From positions 108,048,586 through 108,112,585 of the forward strand of contig NC_134949.1 of assembly GCF_965638725.1 (NCBI RefSeq): a stretch of DNA of 64,000 bases. The letters are read 5' to 3'. Source of the stretch: Aptenodytes patagonicus (lineage: Eukaryota; Chordata; Aves; Sphenisciformes; Spheniscidae). Position numbers and translations under genes: made by a program. This document shows positions 54,665 to 64,000 of the stretch, one piece after another; positions within the stretch are counted from its first letter, which is position 1; every line of letters starts with the position of its first letter. A model generated the notes under the pieces. That model saw only the letters and a program-made list of their open reading frames with translations. It was not told the DNA's origin and searched no databases.

Positions 54665-57600
54665 TATTGCAATGCCTGTGGTCCCCAGAAAGATCTTTAA
54701 TCATCTAGACCATGTAAGCAACGAACACTTAAGGCAAAAGCAAAGCTATTAATTTTAAAACTTCGGTCACAGTTTTTTCCCCCTAAAAAGTGTACCTTGA
54801 GAAGCTGCCACTCTCCATCCTCAGTCCATCCACACCTCTGCTGCAGCTGGTAACCTAATCACTGAAACGTTGCGCTTTATTCACAAATGTGTGCAAAAAC
54901 TGGCATCAGCCCTGTACAGGATCCCTCCTGTAATCCCTGCTGGGAGGAGGTGCCAAAATTCCTTGGTCTTATTAGTTAGAGGTCTTATTGGGGAAGGAGG
55001 GAAGAGGCTGAGTTCTCACCTGACTGCTAAAGGTAAAAGTTGACCCGTCCCTATCCTGGTGTTTCTTACTGCAAACCAGTCTTAATCACAGCTGGAAGCT
55101 CCTCATAGCCCGACTAACTCTTTCAGCTCTGAGAGCTGGATGTGAACTCAGTACGGAGGTCCCCACCCCACATCGCCCAGGTATTGGTTCCCTCCTCTTT
55201 TTTTTTTTTTTTTTTTTCTTTTTTCCTCTTTAACAGCTTCCAGGTTGATATTATAGTCCTGAACAGGGCTGCCTGGTTTTGTTGTCTGGTTGCGTTATTT
55301 ATGTATTTAAATGCCATTTGTAAAGACACTGCTGCCTTTTCTGTCATTGTTTTTGCCACTGGGAAATTTCTGATTTTTGTGCACCTGGTGATAGTTCACC
55401 AGGTCAGAAGAAAAGCATCAGACTTCCCTGGGAGCTTTACTGAGCAGAGAAAACCAGTAGTGGGATATGATTGAAACAGTGACACTATATCCCTTCAGCT
55501 GCCTCTCAGATTCATGCCAGTTCTTAAAGTCATTCTTCCTTGCTTGGATGAGTAGAAAATCGGGTGCCAGCTACTCTTGGGCCCAGAATGAGAGAGATCG
55601 TGTGCTGTCTGTACCTCGGTTCTCCTGCTGAGCCCAGGCTTATAAAGACCCCGGGCACCCTTTTGGCCAGACTGCACTGTTGCTGAGAGCCTCCCACGGG
55701 AGCAGCAGTGGCAGAGGAGGCTCCCCTGGGGACAGCAGTTCCCCTCGTGCCTGCCTTAGGCTTCCCGGGAGGCAGCAGCAGCGTTGGCAGGAGAGCTGCT
55801 GCTCCGCGGCCTCTGCTGATGCTGGTGGTGCAGAGTGCTTGCCATTGCTGCGAGTCAGGCTCTCTGCTACGCTACGCTGACTTTTTGAATCGTGCATTTC
55901 TGCATTCTTCATACTTTGGCCATTTGCAGTCCAGTCAGGTATGTTCTCGTTCCTATGAACACACAGTGCTTTTATTCTTTGGTTTTTGGATCTTCCTAAT
56001 TCCGCGGCCTCAGTGATATTTTGTGGAAAAGTGTTTGAGGGGAGATTGTGTAGTCTGGCATCTTTTTACCTGTTCCCTTTAAGTCTTAAACGTTATCAGC
56101 TTTGACTTTCCTTAAGTATTGCCTTTCTCGCGTATTCTGAAAGAGGAAACAACTTGCTCCACCCATGTGCTCTAGATCAGCCGTTACTTTTAAGTATTTA
56201 TCTCAATTTCTCCCTCATTTGTCTCTCGGCCTGCTCAGCTGTCCCACCGTGCTGTTTGGAGAGAGGAGGGAGACTACAGGCATGACCTTGTCTCAATTCA
56301 TTACTTTGTTAGTTTTGGCATTCTATGTATTTTTAAATATAGCTTTTCCTTTTATAGAATTAAGTATTTCTGTTTTAAGAGCTTGGTGAAACACACGTTT
56401 CCCTGTTCTCCTATCTTAGGCTCGGCAGCTGATCAGCACAGGGCTGTAAATCAGAACTGACTTCTGGCTCCTTCAGACACCAGTTAGAGGAGGCAATGCT
56501 GAAACGGGTTGAGGTGTGCTGACCAAGGAGATGACTGGGGACGGTATTTCTGTCAATTGTCGGTTCCAGCTCTCGCTGGAAAACTCACAGTTTTGAGAGG
56601 CTGAGCGGACCCCAGCAGGTAAGACTTTGGAGAAAAGAGGGATAAGTGCAGAATGAAAAGCTCTCACTTTTTCTTTTTTCCTCCCTCGGAGCATTGTCTT
56701 TGTAATGCTGCCGCTTAAAGATTGAGTGCCCATCCAAGGGCTGAATTTAATATATAACATTGATTTAGGTCACGACTATAAGATCGTCCACCCATCCATC
56801 TGGTACAAAGCAATAAACCAATAAACACAAAATCTCTCTGAAATGACAGGCCAGCCTCTCTTCTCTGTGGCTGAAGGAAATGTGCTCCTATCGTGGTGTG
56901 ATAGCCTGGCGGGCCTTGACAGTGGATTCCAAGAATCGCAAATTTATGGTCTGTTAGCCAGTGCAAACATCCATCCATCAAATATTCCCCACTTGTTATA
57001 CCTAGAAGACAGAACCAGGGAGGCATTAAGAAATGAGTGGCAGAGGGAGATTATCGGCTTTGATGCGTGTATTCTCTAGGCTAGGAGACAGAGCTGGGAT
57101 GGTTGTACTCCTGTGGTCTCAAAGATCACCAGAACCCCACCTGTGAACGTGCTTGGATCGTAGGGGTCTGAAATGGCATAGAGGAGATCCTTATCCTAAT
57201 TTTTCGGCTATACCTTCCTCTCCAGCAGAGATGCTACCCTTCTGAGTGCCTGTAGCACAGAGGCTTTTAAAGTTTTGGCTATTGCTTATTATAAACCAAG
57301 AATAGTTTATTAAACAAGGCCTGGGTTAGTGCTTGAGTGGCCCTATGAAGCAGCAATATCACTCAATAGCCAAGTTTTCCAAGGGGAGTGATCTGCTGTG
57401 AATATGCTTTAATAAGCTCCTGACTTATTCATTGCGTATCTCTCCCAGCAAGGTGGCACCCTAAGGGACAGGCATGTTCAGGGCTGTGCACGTGCCAGTT
57501 AAAAACCCCAGGCCTGCTAGGACTAATCCTGCCTCCTTGCTGCATTGTGTGGCTGTGGGTGCTCAGGTGGCATCCTCCTTTCTGGGCTGAAAACCCCTAA

Positions 57601-58485
57601 ACCAAGGCTTTTTTGATCTTAAATGGTCCCTGCAGTTTCTAACACAGTTAAAGATCCTTGCCTCTGTGTCCTCATTGAGTTCAGGTTTCATTCTTTATGC
57701 CCTCTCCCAAGGTCCTTGCTGGGACCCAGTACTTTACAGGTCTTCAGCTTCCCAGCCTGCACAGTCCCATGGGATAGGAGATTGTGTGCAGAGAGGAAGG
57801 AAGGGCACTTCCTTTGGGTGGACAGGGGGATCCAAGGTCAGAAGGATGGAGCCTGTGAAAGTCGGAAAGTGGGAGCAAGGGATGAAGTTCGGAGGAGAGG
57901 CGTCAGCTGGGGGAAGAAAGGTTATTCTTCGGGCTCGACAACTACATCTTAAGAAAGAGAGCTGAGTACCCACAGGAACTCTTTGCAGAGGTAGTTAGCA
58001 GTGGATTCTCAATGTCTCTCAAGACCTTGCCTCTTAAAAAGCCTTTCAGGGCTCTGTTACTGCATGGACAAGCAATCAGATGCTCAGGGGACAGGTTTTG
58101 CTACCCTTTTCCTGCTGAGTTGCCCTCACATCACAGGTGGCCTCTCTGGGTGCAGAGGTGTTCTAGGGGATGCAAGGAGGGAGCGTTTCCACCGCAAGAG
58201 GATGGAAGCTCTGCTCTCTGGCCAGCTCTTCCCAGTCTTCCTTGGTAATGCAGAGGCAGGCGGAGGAGCTGGAGGGGGTTTCTGTTAGCCAGTCAATCAA
58301 TCATTTCCCAATGTTTATTATTTATCCCCCTGGCCAAGCCCTCCCCTCGTCCCTGCCACTCTGGGCGATGGGAATTTTTGTGATCCCTGAGCAGCAGAGG
58401 CTGGCGGGCAGCCTGATCGATGTTAGCAGTTCATTCTCAGCCACGTGAGAGGAGAAACATCAACAAGGAGAGATGGAGTTAGAAC

Positions 58486-58491
58486 TTTATT
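58486..58491 (-). terminator. GJA5: Candidate distal GJA5 polyadenylation signal
   Basis: AATAAA on the minus strand followed by GT-rich sequence, a standard vertebrate arrangement. Confidence 0.45.
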
Positions 58492-59011
58492 AGGAGAAAC
58501 CTAGGCACGATTGACTGAAATCTCATGTTAAGGAGAGCACGCAGGTCTCTTCAGAATTAAAAAATACACATATATAAAACACCTTACAAACAAAAAAATG
58601 GTTTCCTCCCCTCTGTGTGTGAGTATGTATTATATGTACAGGAAACTGTACCAAAGCTAACTATGTATCAGGAGCAAGGATTCACAATCCCTCTCGGCGG
58701 CCCCTAAGAGAGGGAATGGCTCAGTCCCCTCATAAGCTGGTCCCAGGCCATTCGCTCACGCAGTCCAACGTTGGGAAGCTGTGGCCCGTGTCTGGAAGGG
58801 CAGTGTAGGGTAAACAACAGGGAGCAGCTTAGCTCTGTTTAGCAATTCTCTTGAAAAGAGGGATGTCAGTTCTGCAGTGAGAAAATGTATCTGGAGTGGG
58901 AGCTGCCTACAGACCTCACCCACCAGACTCACTGTGCAGTGTTGGGCCCCAATGGCTGCTCTGAGAGGCTACAGTGGTGGAAAGAGCTGGTCCATGAGTG
59001 GTTTCTTAATG

Positions 59012-59051
59012 CCATATGCGCTAGGGATGGAGTGGAGATGAAGATGACCTG
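59012..59051 (-). pseudogene. Connexin-like relic (TM2 segment)
   Basis: The minus-strand reading gives QVIFISTPSLAHM, which parallels GJA5 residues 81-93 ([13 protein letters not shown]), the conserved start of connexin transmembrane segment 2. At DNA level it matches 61052-61091 at 33 of 40 positions without a gap, and all seven differences are transitions. Outside these 40 bp the match fades quickly. It may be a decayed fragment of a duplicated connexin lying in the presumed GJA5 3' UTR; chance is less likely but possible. Confidence 0.45.
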
Positions 59052-60221
59052 ACGGCAGAACAGGGACTTGCTGTGAAGACAAATATCTTGGCTTGCACTG
59101 GCTGGCAGGCTTGAGAGAGCAGCCAAGAGCTGAATGATGTGTGGGACCTGGAGGGGACCTCCTTGCAAAAGATGCTGAAGTGTTTGGTAGGTTGGTTAGA
59201 GAAGACACAGGCCGTACCTCTTCTGCAGATAAACAGAGCATGTTTTTTCTCTCAAGTTGGCAGCTGGCAGCACCCTTTCAGCAGCATTCATGTTGCTTGA
59301 AAGATGAGTTTAAAAAGGGGAAAAATCACTTTGATTCCACACGGTAATTCCTCCTTTTTTACTAGTAGGATATTTGTTCTCACAGTAGAGTCTCTATATC
59401 TGTTAATGGATGTCTTGCTTAGAATTGATGACATAAGTATCTTGGGAAAATTCCCTAGTCTTCATCAACTGGTCATCTAAGTGACATCCCTGGGCCCCAG
59501 GGCCAGTCTGCTGCGCTGACTTAGGAATGAGGAAGGGATTCCAACATTTGACATGAGGCAGCTTTGTGTGGGGAACCACAGACGTCCTTATCTATGGGGA
59601 AGAGTTATATACACAGTGTCAAAAAATTCAAGTAGAATTTATTGTATAGGTAAGCTGGTATAAAATATCTGGGCTTAGGTAGAGAAAGGGAGGGTTAGAA
59701 AGAGTGAGAACAAAGCAGATGAGAAAGTCTTTCTGTCAGAAAGCCTACCGGTGTGTTTTTGCTCCCTGCAGGTGAGAGAAGCTTCAGCTCAGTATAATTG
59801 CCAAGCTGATGTAGCAAATGTTGAATAGACACCAAAGAAGATGCAAGGGGGTTGAGGTCCGGTCAGTCTGTTGAGTACAGTGTTGCAGCGGATACCTGCT
59901 GGGCAGCCTCAGGAGTCTGCTGGCCTGTGCTCTGCTAGGCTAAGGATGGTGAGTCTCCAATCCCTGTGGGTCCCATGATGAAAATAGGGCCGAGAGCTTC
60001 ACGTCTTGAGATTGGTGCCTCTCTTCAGTGCGTGTTTCCTAGTGGCTGCCCCTGCCTTAAGCTGTGAGAGGTGCTGTCTGCAATAGAACAATGATGTTCA
60101 CTGAAAAGGAACAAGAGGGTGTTAAAACAGAGAGGTTAGTGGCAAGAGTCTGGAGCCCACTTTGCAGAAGTCTTACTAAGCGCTGAGACTGCTCCTTCTC
60201 CTCATCCCTCCTGGAGACAGG

Positions 60222-61331
60222 TCACACGGACAAATCATCCGACCTTGCCTTGCTGCTGGCACGGCTGGTCTTGCTGAACCGGCGTTTCTCATTGAAGTAG
60301 TTCTCAGGGAAGGCGGGTGCCGCACATTCGTTGGCTGCCTCTGGACTCTCCACGTAACTGGACTTAATGAAGGGCCCTTCACCAGCAGCATCCTCCTGGC
60401 CATGGACCCTTTCAGTGGCAAAGTTGGCGGTATTCTGCTGGGAGGCCATCTTGTTGCTGAAGGGGCTGATGAACTTCCCATTGGGACTTGACAAGCACTG
60501 GTTAAAATCTGGTGGAGGAGTGTACATCTGGGCCCTTTCTACTTGCGGGACGGACTCCAATCTGCCAGGGGCCGTGCTGGGGCTGGGTTTGTAAGACCGG
60601 GAGCACCTCTCTTTGGCTTTCTTCCAGCCCAAGTGGTACAACTCGGCCAGACTGAGGAATAGAGAGAGCACTGCCACAGCCAGCATGAAGACGATGAACA
60701 CGTTCTTCTCTGTGGGACGGGAAACGTAGCAGTTGACAGGGTGGGGGCAAGGTGCCCGCTGGCAGATATACAGGGTCTCCAGGAAGATCCCGTACAAGAT
60801 GTACTGTCCCACAATGAAGGCCACTTCCATGGCAGTGCGAATCAAAATGCTGTAGACATAAGTGTTCAGCAGACTGCCCCTGAGTATGATTTTGCCTCCC
60901 GATTCATCCCAGCAAGACAGCTCGGCCTTCTCTGCCACGGGGCACTTCTGCTGGTAGTATGTGTCACCATTGTTTTTCATCTCCTGGGCCTCTATTTCTG
61001 CCTCCTTCATCTTCCTTTTCTCCTCCATGCGCACTGTGTGCATCGCGTGGCCCATATACACCAGGGATGGGGTGGAGACAAAGATGATCTGGAGTACCCA
61101 AAACCGGACGTGGGAGATGGGGAAGGCCTTGTCGTAGCAGACATTCTCGCAGCCAGGCTGCTGGGTGTCACACATGAAGTCAGACTGCTCGTCCCCCCAG
61201 GAGGACTCAGCTGCTGTACCCAGCACCAGCATCCGGAAGATGAAGAGCACGGTCAGCCAGACTTTCCCCACCACTGTGGAGTGTTTGTGGACCTCCTCAA
61301 GGAACTCTCCCAGGAAACTCCAGTCCCCCAT
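60222..61331 (-). CDS. GJA5: GJA5, gap junction alpha-5 (avian connexin 42, mammalian connexin 40 orthologue)
   Basis: A single uninterrupted frame of 369 residues, the length of chicken Cx42. Six such subunits form a hemichannel; docked pairs make gap junctions passing ions and small molecules between cells, chiefly in arterial endothelium, atrium and conduction system. The cytoplasmic N-terminus ([19 protein letters not shown]) is followed by four membrane segments at about 21-41, 76-98, 162-184 and 209-231. Extracellular loop 1 has Cys54, Cys61, Cys65 (C-X6-C-X3-C) and loop 2 has Cys190, Cys195, Cys201 (C-X4-C-X5-C), both complete. The tail is Ser-rich and ends [11 protein letters not shown], a PDZ-ligand-like end shared with mammalian Cx40. 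The whole CDS in one exon is usual for GJA genes. GJA8, its usual neighbour, is not in the window. Confidence 0.97.
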   Translation of the reverse strand: MGDWSFLGEFLEEVHKHSTVVGKVWLTVLFIFRMLVLGTAAESSWGDEQSDFMCDTQQPGCENVCYDKAFPISHVRFWVLQIIFVSTPSLVYMGHAMHTVRMEEKRKMKEAEIEAQEMKNNGDTYYQQKCPVAEKAELSCWDESGGKIILRGSLLNTYVYSILIRTAMEVAFIVGQYILYGIFLETLYICQRAPCPHPVNCYVSRPTEKNVFIVFMLAVAVLSLFLSLAELYHLGWKKAKERCSRSYKPSPSTAPGRLESVPQVERAQMYTPPPDFNQCLSSPNGKFISPFSNKMASQQNTANFATERVHGQEDAAGEGPFIKSSYVESPEAANECAAPAFPENYFNEKRRFSKTSRASSKARSDDLSV

Positions 61332-61384
61332 TTCTGCTCACCAGGAGGGGTGAGAAGTCTTGAAGGGAGAATTGGATGCAGCCT
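61332..61384 (-). other. GJA5: GJA5 5' UTR segment of the coding exon
   Basis: On the minus strand a 3' splice site (TTTTCTCCCACAG) ends at 61385, 53 bases before the ATG. Connexin genes typically have a non-coding first exon and an intron just before the start, so this is most likely the start of exon 2. Confidence 0.75.
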
Positions 61385-64000
61385 CTGTGGGAGAAAATAG
61401 AAGAGAGTGGTTCTAAGGAGGGTTAGGAAATGCCCAACTGGGAATGCATGGAGTGAAATGATTTGTTTTGTGTCAAAGGAAATGTTTTAATTTGACCTGA
61501 AGTGAATGAGGTCTGGTTTGCCGAAAACTTTGTTTCGCATCCACTGAAAACAATGTGTTGGGTTTTGGGGTTTTTTTATTCGGCTACTGAAACAAAAAGT
61601 GATCATCTTTGCATAATCCAACTACAACCTGTTAAACGGGCTGCCAAAACTTTGAGAGTGAGCCAGATTTTTTCTTGGTTCAGAAAGTCCTTTCACTGCG
61701 GTCAGCATATTGCATTCTCTGTGGACTCTGTAGTTAAAGCAGTATTCATCTGCCTGCAAACTGGGCTCTGGGGAATCCTTAATGGGCTGATCCCCTGGGA
61801 GATAAGACTGGAGTCTACGGCTTGGTCTGAGCAGTGCCTTGGCACTTTCATATGTCGCCTTTGTGTAATACCTGCACTGACACCTGGAACATGAAGTGCT
61901 CAGCTCTGGGCTTTATTTCTGAGCTCAATGCCACCACTGAAAGAAATGCAGAGAAAGCCTTCCTGTTGCCCACCTGCTCCTTGCCCATAGGTTTTGCTTT
62001 GGTTTTGCAGTGTCGCCAGTTGCAAGTGTTTCATTCACAAGCTGCAAATGTTTTAGGGAGTGTAAAGACTTTGAGCTGTGCCAGTCCTGTAAACCTAATC
62101 TGCTGCCACCCTGTCATGCCTCTCTGAGAGGGAACTGCTGCAAAATCTAAATGGTGGATCTTGCTCCTTCCTCTTTTCTTAAGCTCTGAGACAAAATTCA
62201 CAGTTCAAATGACACAGGCAAAGAAAAAAGCCTCCTTTGAAATGCCTCCCAAGGACAGCAGCTCCTGGGAACTGCTGTTTGGTAGGTGGTCTGATGAGAG
62301 GAAAGGTTTGGTGAGCTGGTAGTAAGGATGTTGGAGAGCCTGCTTCAATTTTGTTTCCGACTCTGACAGACTGTTTCTGGCCAAGTCACTTAACCCCCTG
62401 GCTAAAAAGAGAATGATGGGTTTAATCCATCTTTTGTGGGGCTCTGTGGGAGTGCTTGAGCAATCGTTTGATCCAGTTATACTCACCATGCTTACCTTCC
62501 CAGGGCACTGCAAAGCTCTCCCTTGCGTGTGAGTTAAGGGCTAGGTGCTATAAAGTGTGCAGTATTACCTTGGAGAGAATGTTCTCCCACAGTCACTCTT
62601 TTTGAAAATATCCTTTTAATAAATAAATTAAAAACTTAATAATCATCATAATGAAATACTAAAAGCGCTAGTCAAGGTAAATCCCAAAGCCATAGGGACC
62701 AAAAGTGTTAACTCTCCTTTATTGTCCCTTGTCTTGTCTTTAAGAGCCAATTGTTTTTACTGTACAAAGAACGTCTGTGGAGAGTAGACACTGTTAAATG
62801 CCAAGAATTTACTGCAGCAATATTGTCTAGATTTCCTGTGAGTAAAAGCTGGAGAACAGAGACACTTGTTGAGGGAACAATATCCCCTCCTCTGGTTATG
62901 TACATGATATAATTTAATGTAGCAGCGCACGCAATGATTTATGCCATTGCTTGTTTATGTGCGGTGTCCATCTGCAAGGATGGATGGTACAAAGATCAAA
63001 AGTCGAACCCTTAAACTCCTCGTGCTGCTGAGGGCTGCCCTGCGGATGGGTGAGGATTGCCCAGGTAAGGAGATGGGAGGTGACCACTTGCTGCCCCACT
63101 GCCAGTTGGAACCTGTGTGAGGAGGGAGAAGGAGCATACCAGGAAGCAAAGGGCTTTGGCTCTTTCCTGCTTTGGCAGGCATGCTGCAATCGTGCTGATG
63201 TAGATCCTGGTGGCTGCTCAAAGTATGCTGAAGCTTTCATCTGCTGCCAGCCCAGAACTGGAGGAGCAGTAACACAGCTAGTAAAATCAGCTAGTCTTTC
63301 TGACTCCTCTTTGTCTGCACTGGTAAAAACTGGCAAATCTGTGGATCTGTCCTGTCTTATCTTCTGAAATGGCTCTGGTGCAGTTACTGCATTCTGGAGA
63401 AATTACCATATGGCTTCATTCTGTGGGCACCAGGGGGTTAAATACAGGTGGATAAATCAGTGATGGGAAATATTTACAGACAGTTGCACTGAAATCAGGG
63501 GTTTTAATTTTTTTTTTTTCCCCATAGTGCAGACAAGGCAACCAGCTACCTACAGTTCAATGTACAGGTGCGTCCAAGGTCAATATGGTGTAGCACAACT
63601 GTACGTGTGGAATATTCCTTCCAAGACAGCATGAACAATGGTGTGTGTCCTCATTTTTCCAGGTGAGTTTGTTGTTTGCAGGTGCCCCTATTGCTCCTGC
63701 TGTTGTTAGTTGACAGTTGCCTTTTCTTGATTTACCTTGCTTGTTAGGGTAAAAATGAACACAGTTCTCCCTGGCTGTGCCAAGGCTGAGTTTTCCTTCC
63801 TGTCATAAGCATGTGCAATCACAAACTGAGCATCTTTTTCCATCAGTTCTACCATGTGCAGGTAGTTTGGGGTTTTACTATGGCTTGTTTTCCCTAGGGA
63901 AGGCTACTAAACCTAGATACTTGCAAATTGTAGAAATCAATGTGTACAGAACACAAAGTAAAGCAAACGTAAGTGCAAGAGGAGTCCAGAAATAAAAAAT
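61385..64000 (-). other. GJA5 upstream or first-intron DNA
   Basis: Non-coding. No exon can be assigned with confidence. A minus-strand pair of donor-like sites (GGGAAG|GTAAGC and ATG|GTGAGT, near 62485-62496) might end a first exon, but no matching promoter was recognised. Reading frames here are short and without domains. Confidence 0.5.

Larger units (their letters stand above)
43421..58480. other. Intergenic DNA between ACP6 and GJA5
   Basis: I see no supported gene in these 15 kb. Reading frames are under about 180 codons, overlap on both strands and show no domains. Visible features are a TA-rich simple repeat at 54600-54664, a 22-bp tandem duplication at 54523, a T-run at about 55199-55218 and short GC-rich patches (for example 55640-55880). 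In birds and mammals this interval could hold cardiac or arterial enhancers of GJA5, but I cannot identify them by eye. Confidence 0.55.
58486..60221 (-). other. GJA5: Probable GJA5 3' untranslated region
   Basis: Non-coding DNA follows the GJA5 stop on the minus strand. Two AATAAA signals are present on that strand: 59638-59643 (0.58 kb after the stop) and 58486-58491 (about 1.7 kb after the stop, as CTAATAAAGTTC with a GT-rich TTGTTGATGTTT shortly downstream). The distal one looks more complete, so a UTR of about 1.75 kb is my guess, with a shorter form possible. Confidence 0.45.

Noticed and set aside
60741-61400. 219-codon plus-strand frame
   Set aside because: Antisense shadow of the GJA5 coding exon.

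Overview
The window looks like nuclear DNA from a bird. Three things point there. It carries a 5'-truncated CR1 LINE, the dominant avian retrotransposon, with the typical short ATTC(C/T)ATG-type 3' end. Its connexin matches the 369-residue avian Cx42 form of GJA5. Its gene order, BCL9(+) - ACP6(-) - GJA5(-), is the conserved block found on human 1q21.1. Coding DNA is a small part of the window. Most listed reading frames are chance frames, or shadows of exons.

Layout. 1-14312: non-coding DNA upstream of the BCL9 start codon, probably 5' introns, with a weak candidate 5' UTR exon at 4816-4856. 14313-26520: seven coding exons and the 3' UTR of BCL9. The exons join in frame to 1422 codons plus stop. 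26521-31265: intergenic. 31266 to about 33630: CR1 LINE on the minus strand, with its reverse-transcriptase frame broken several times. 33631-42712: ACP6, ten coding exons read right to left, with a GC-rich CpG-island promoter at about 42100-43420. 43421-58480: long intergenic stretch with no gene I can support. 58486-61384: GJA5 terminal exon on the minus strand, with an intronless 369-codon frame and a probable long 3' UTR. 61385-64000: upstream or first-intron DNA of GJA5.

The three genes do not form a pathway. BCL9 is a nuclear Wnt co-activator that bridges beta-catenin and PYGO. ACP6 is a histidine-type lysophosphatidic acid phosphatase. GJA5 is a gap-junction channel subunit of arteries and heart. 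They are neighbours by conserved synteny.

The most notable irregularities are: a one-base excess in an A8 tract inside ACP6 exon 6, which would truncate the protein before its catalytic His-Asp; a 40-bp connexin-like relic about 1.2 kb downstream of the GJA5 stop, differing from GJA5 only by transitions; and a strong CpG island inside a BCL9 intron. I found no clearly new biological system. All coordinates for spliced genes come from reading splice sites by eye and from remembered family sequences, not from transcript data.
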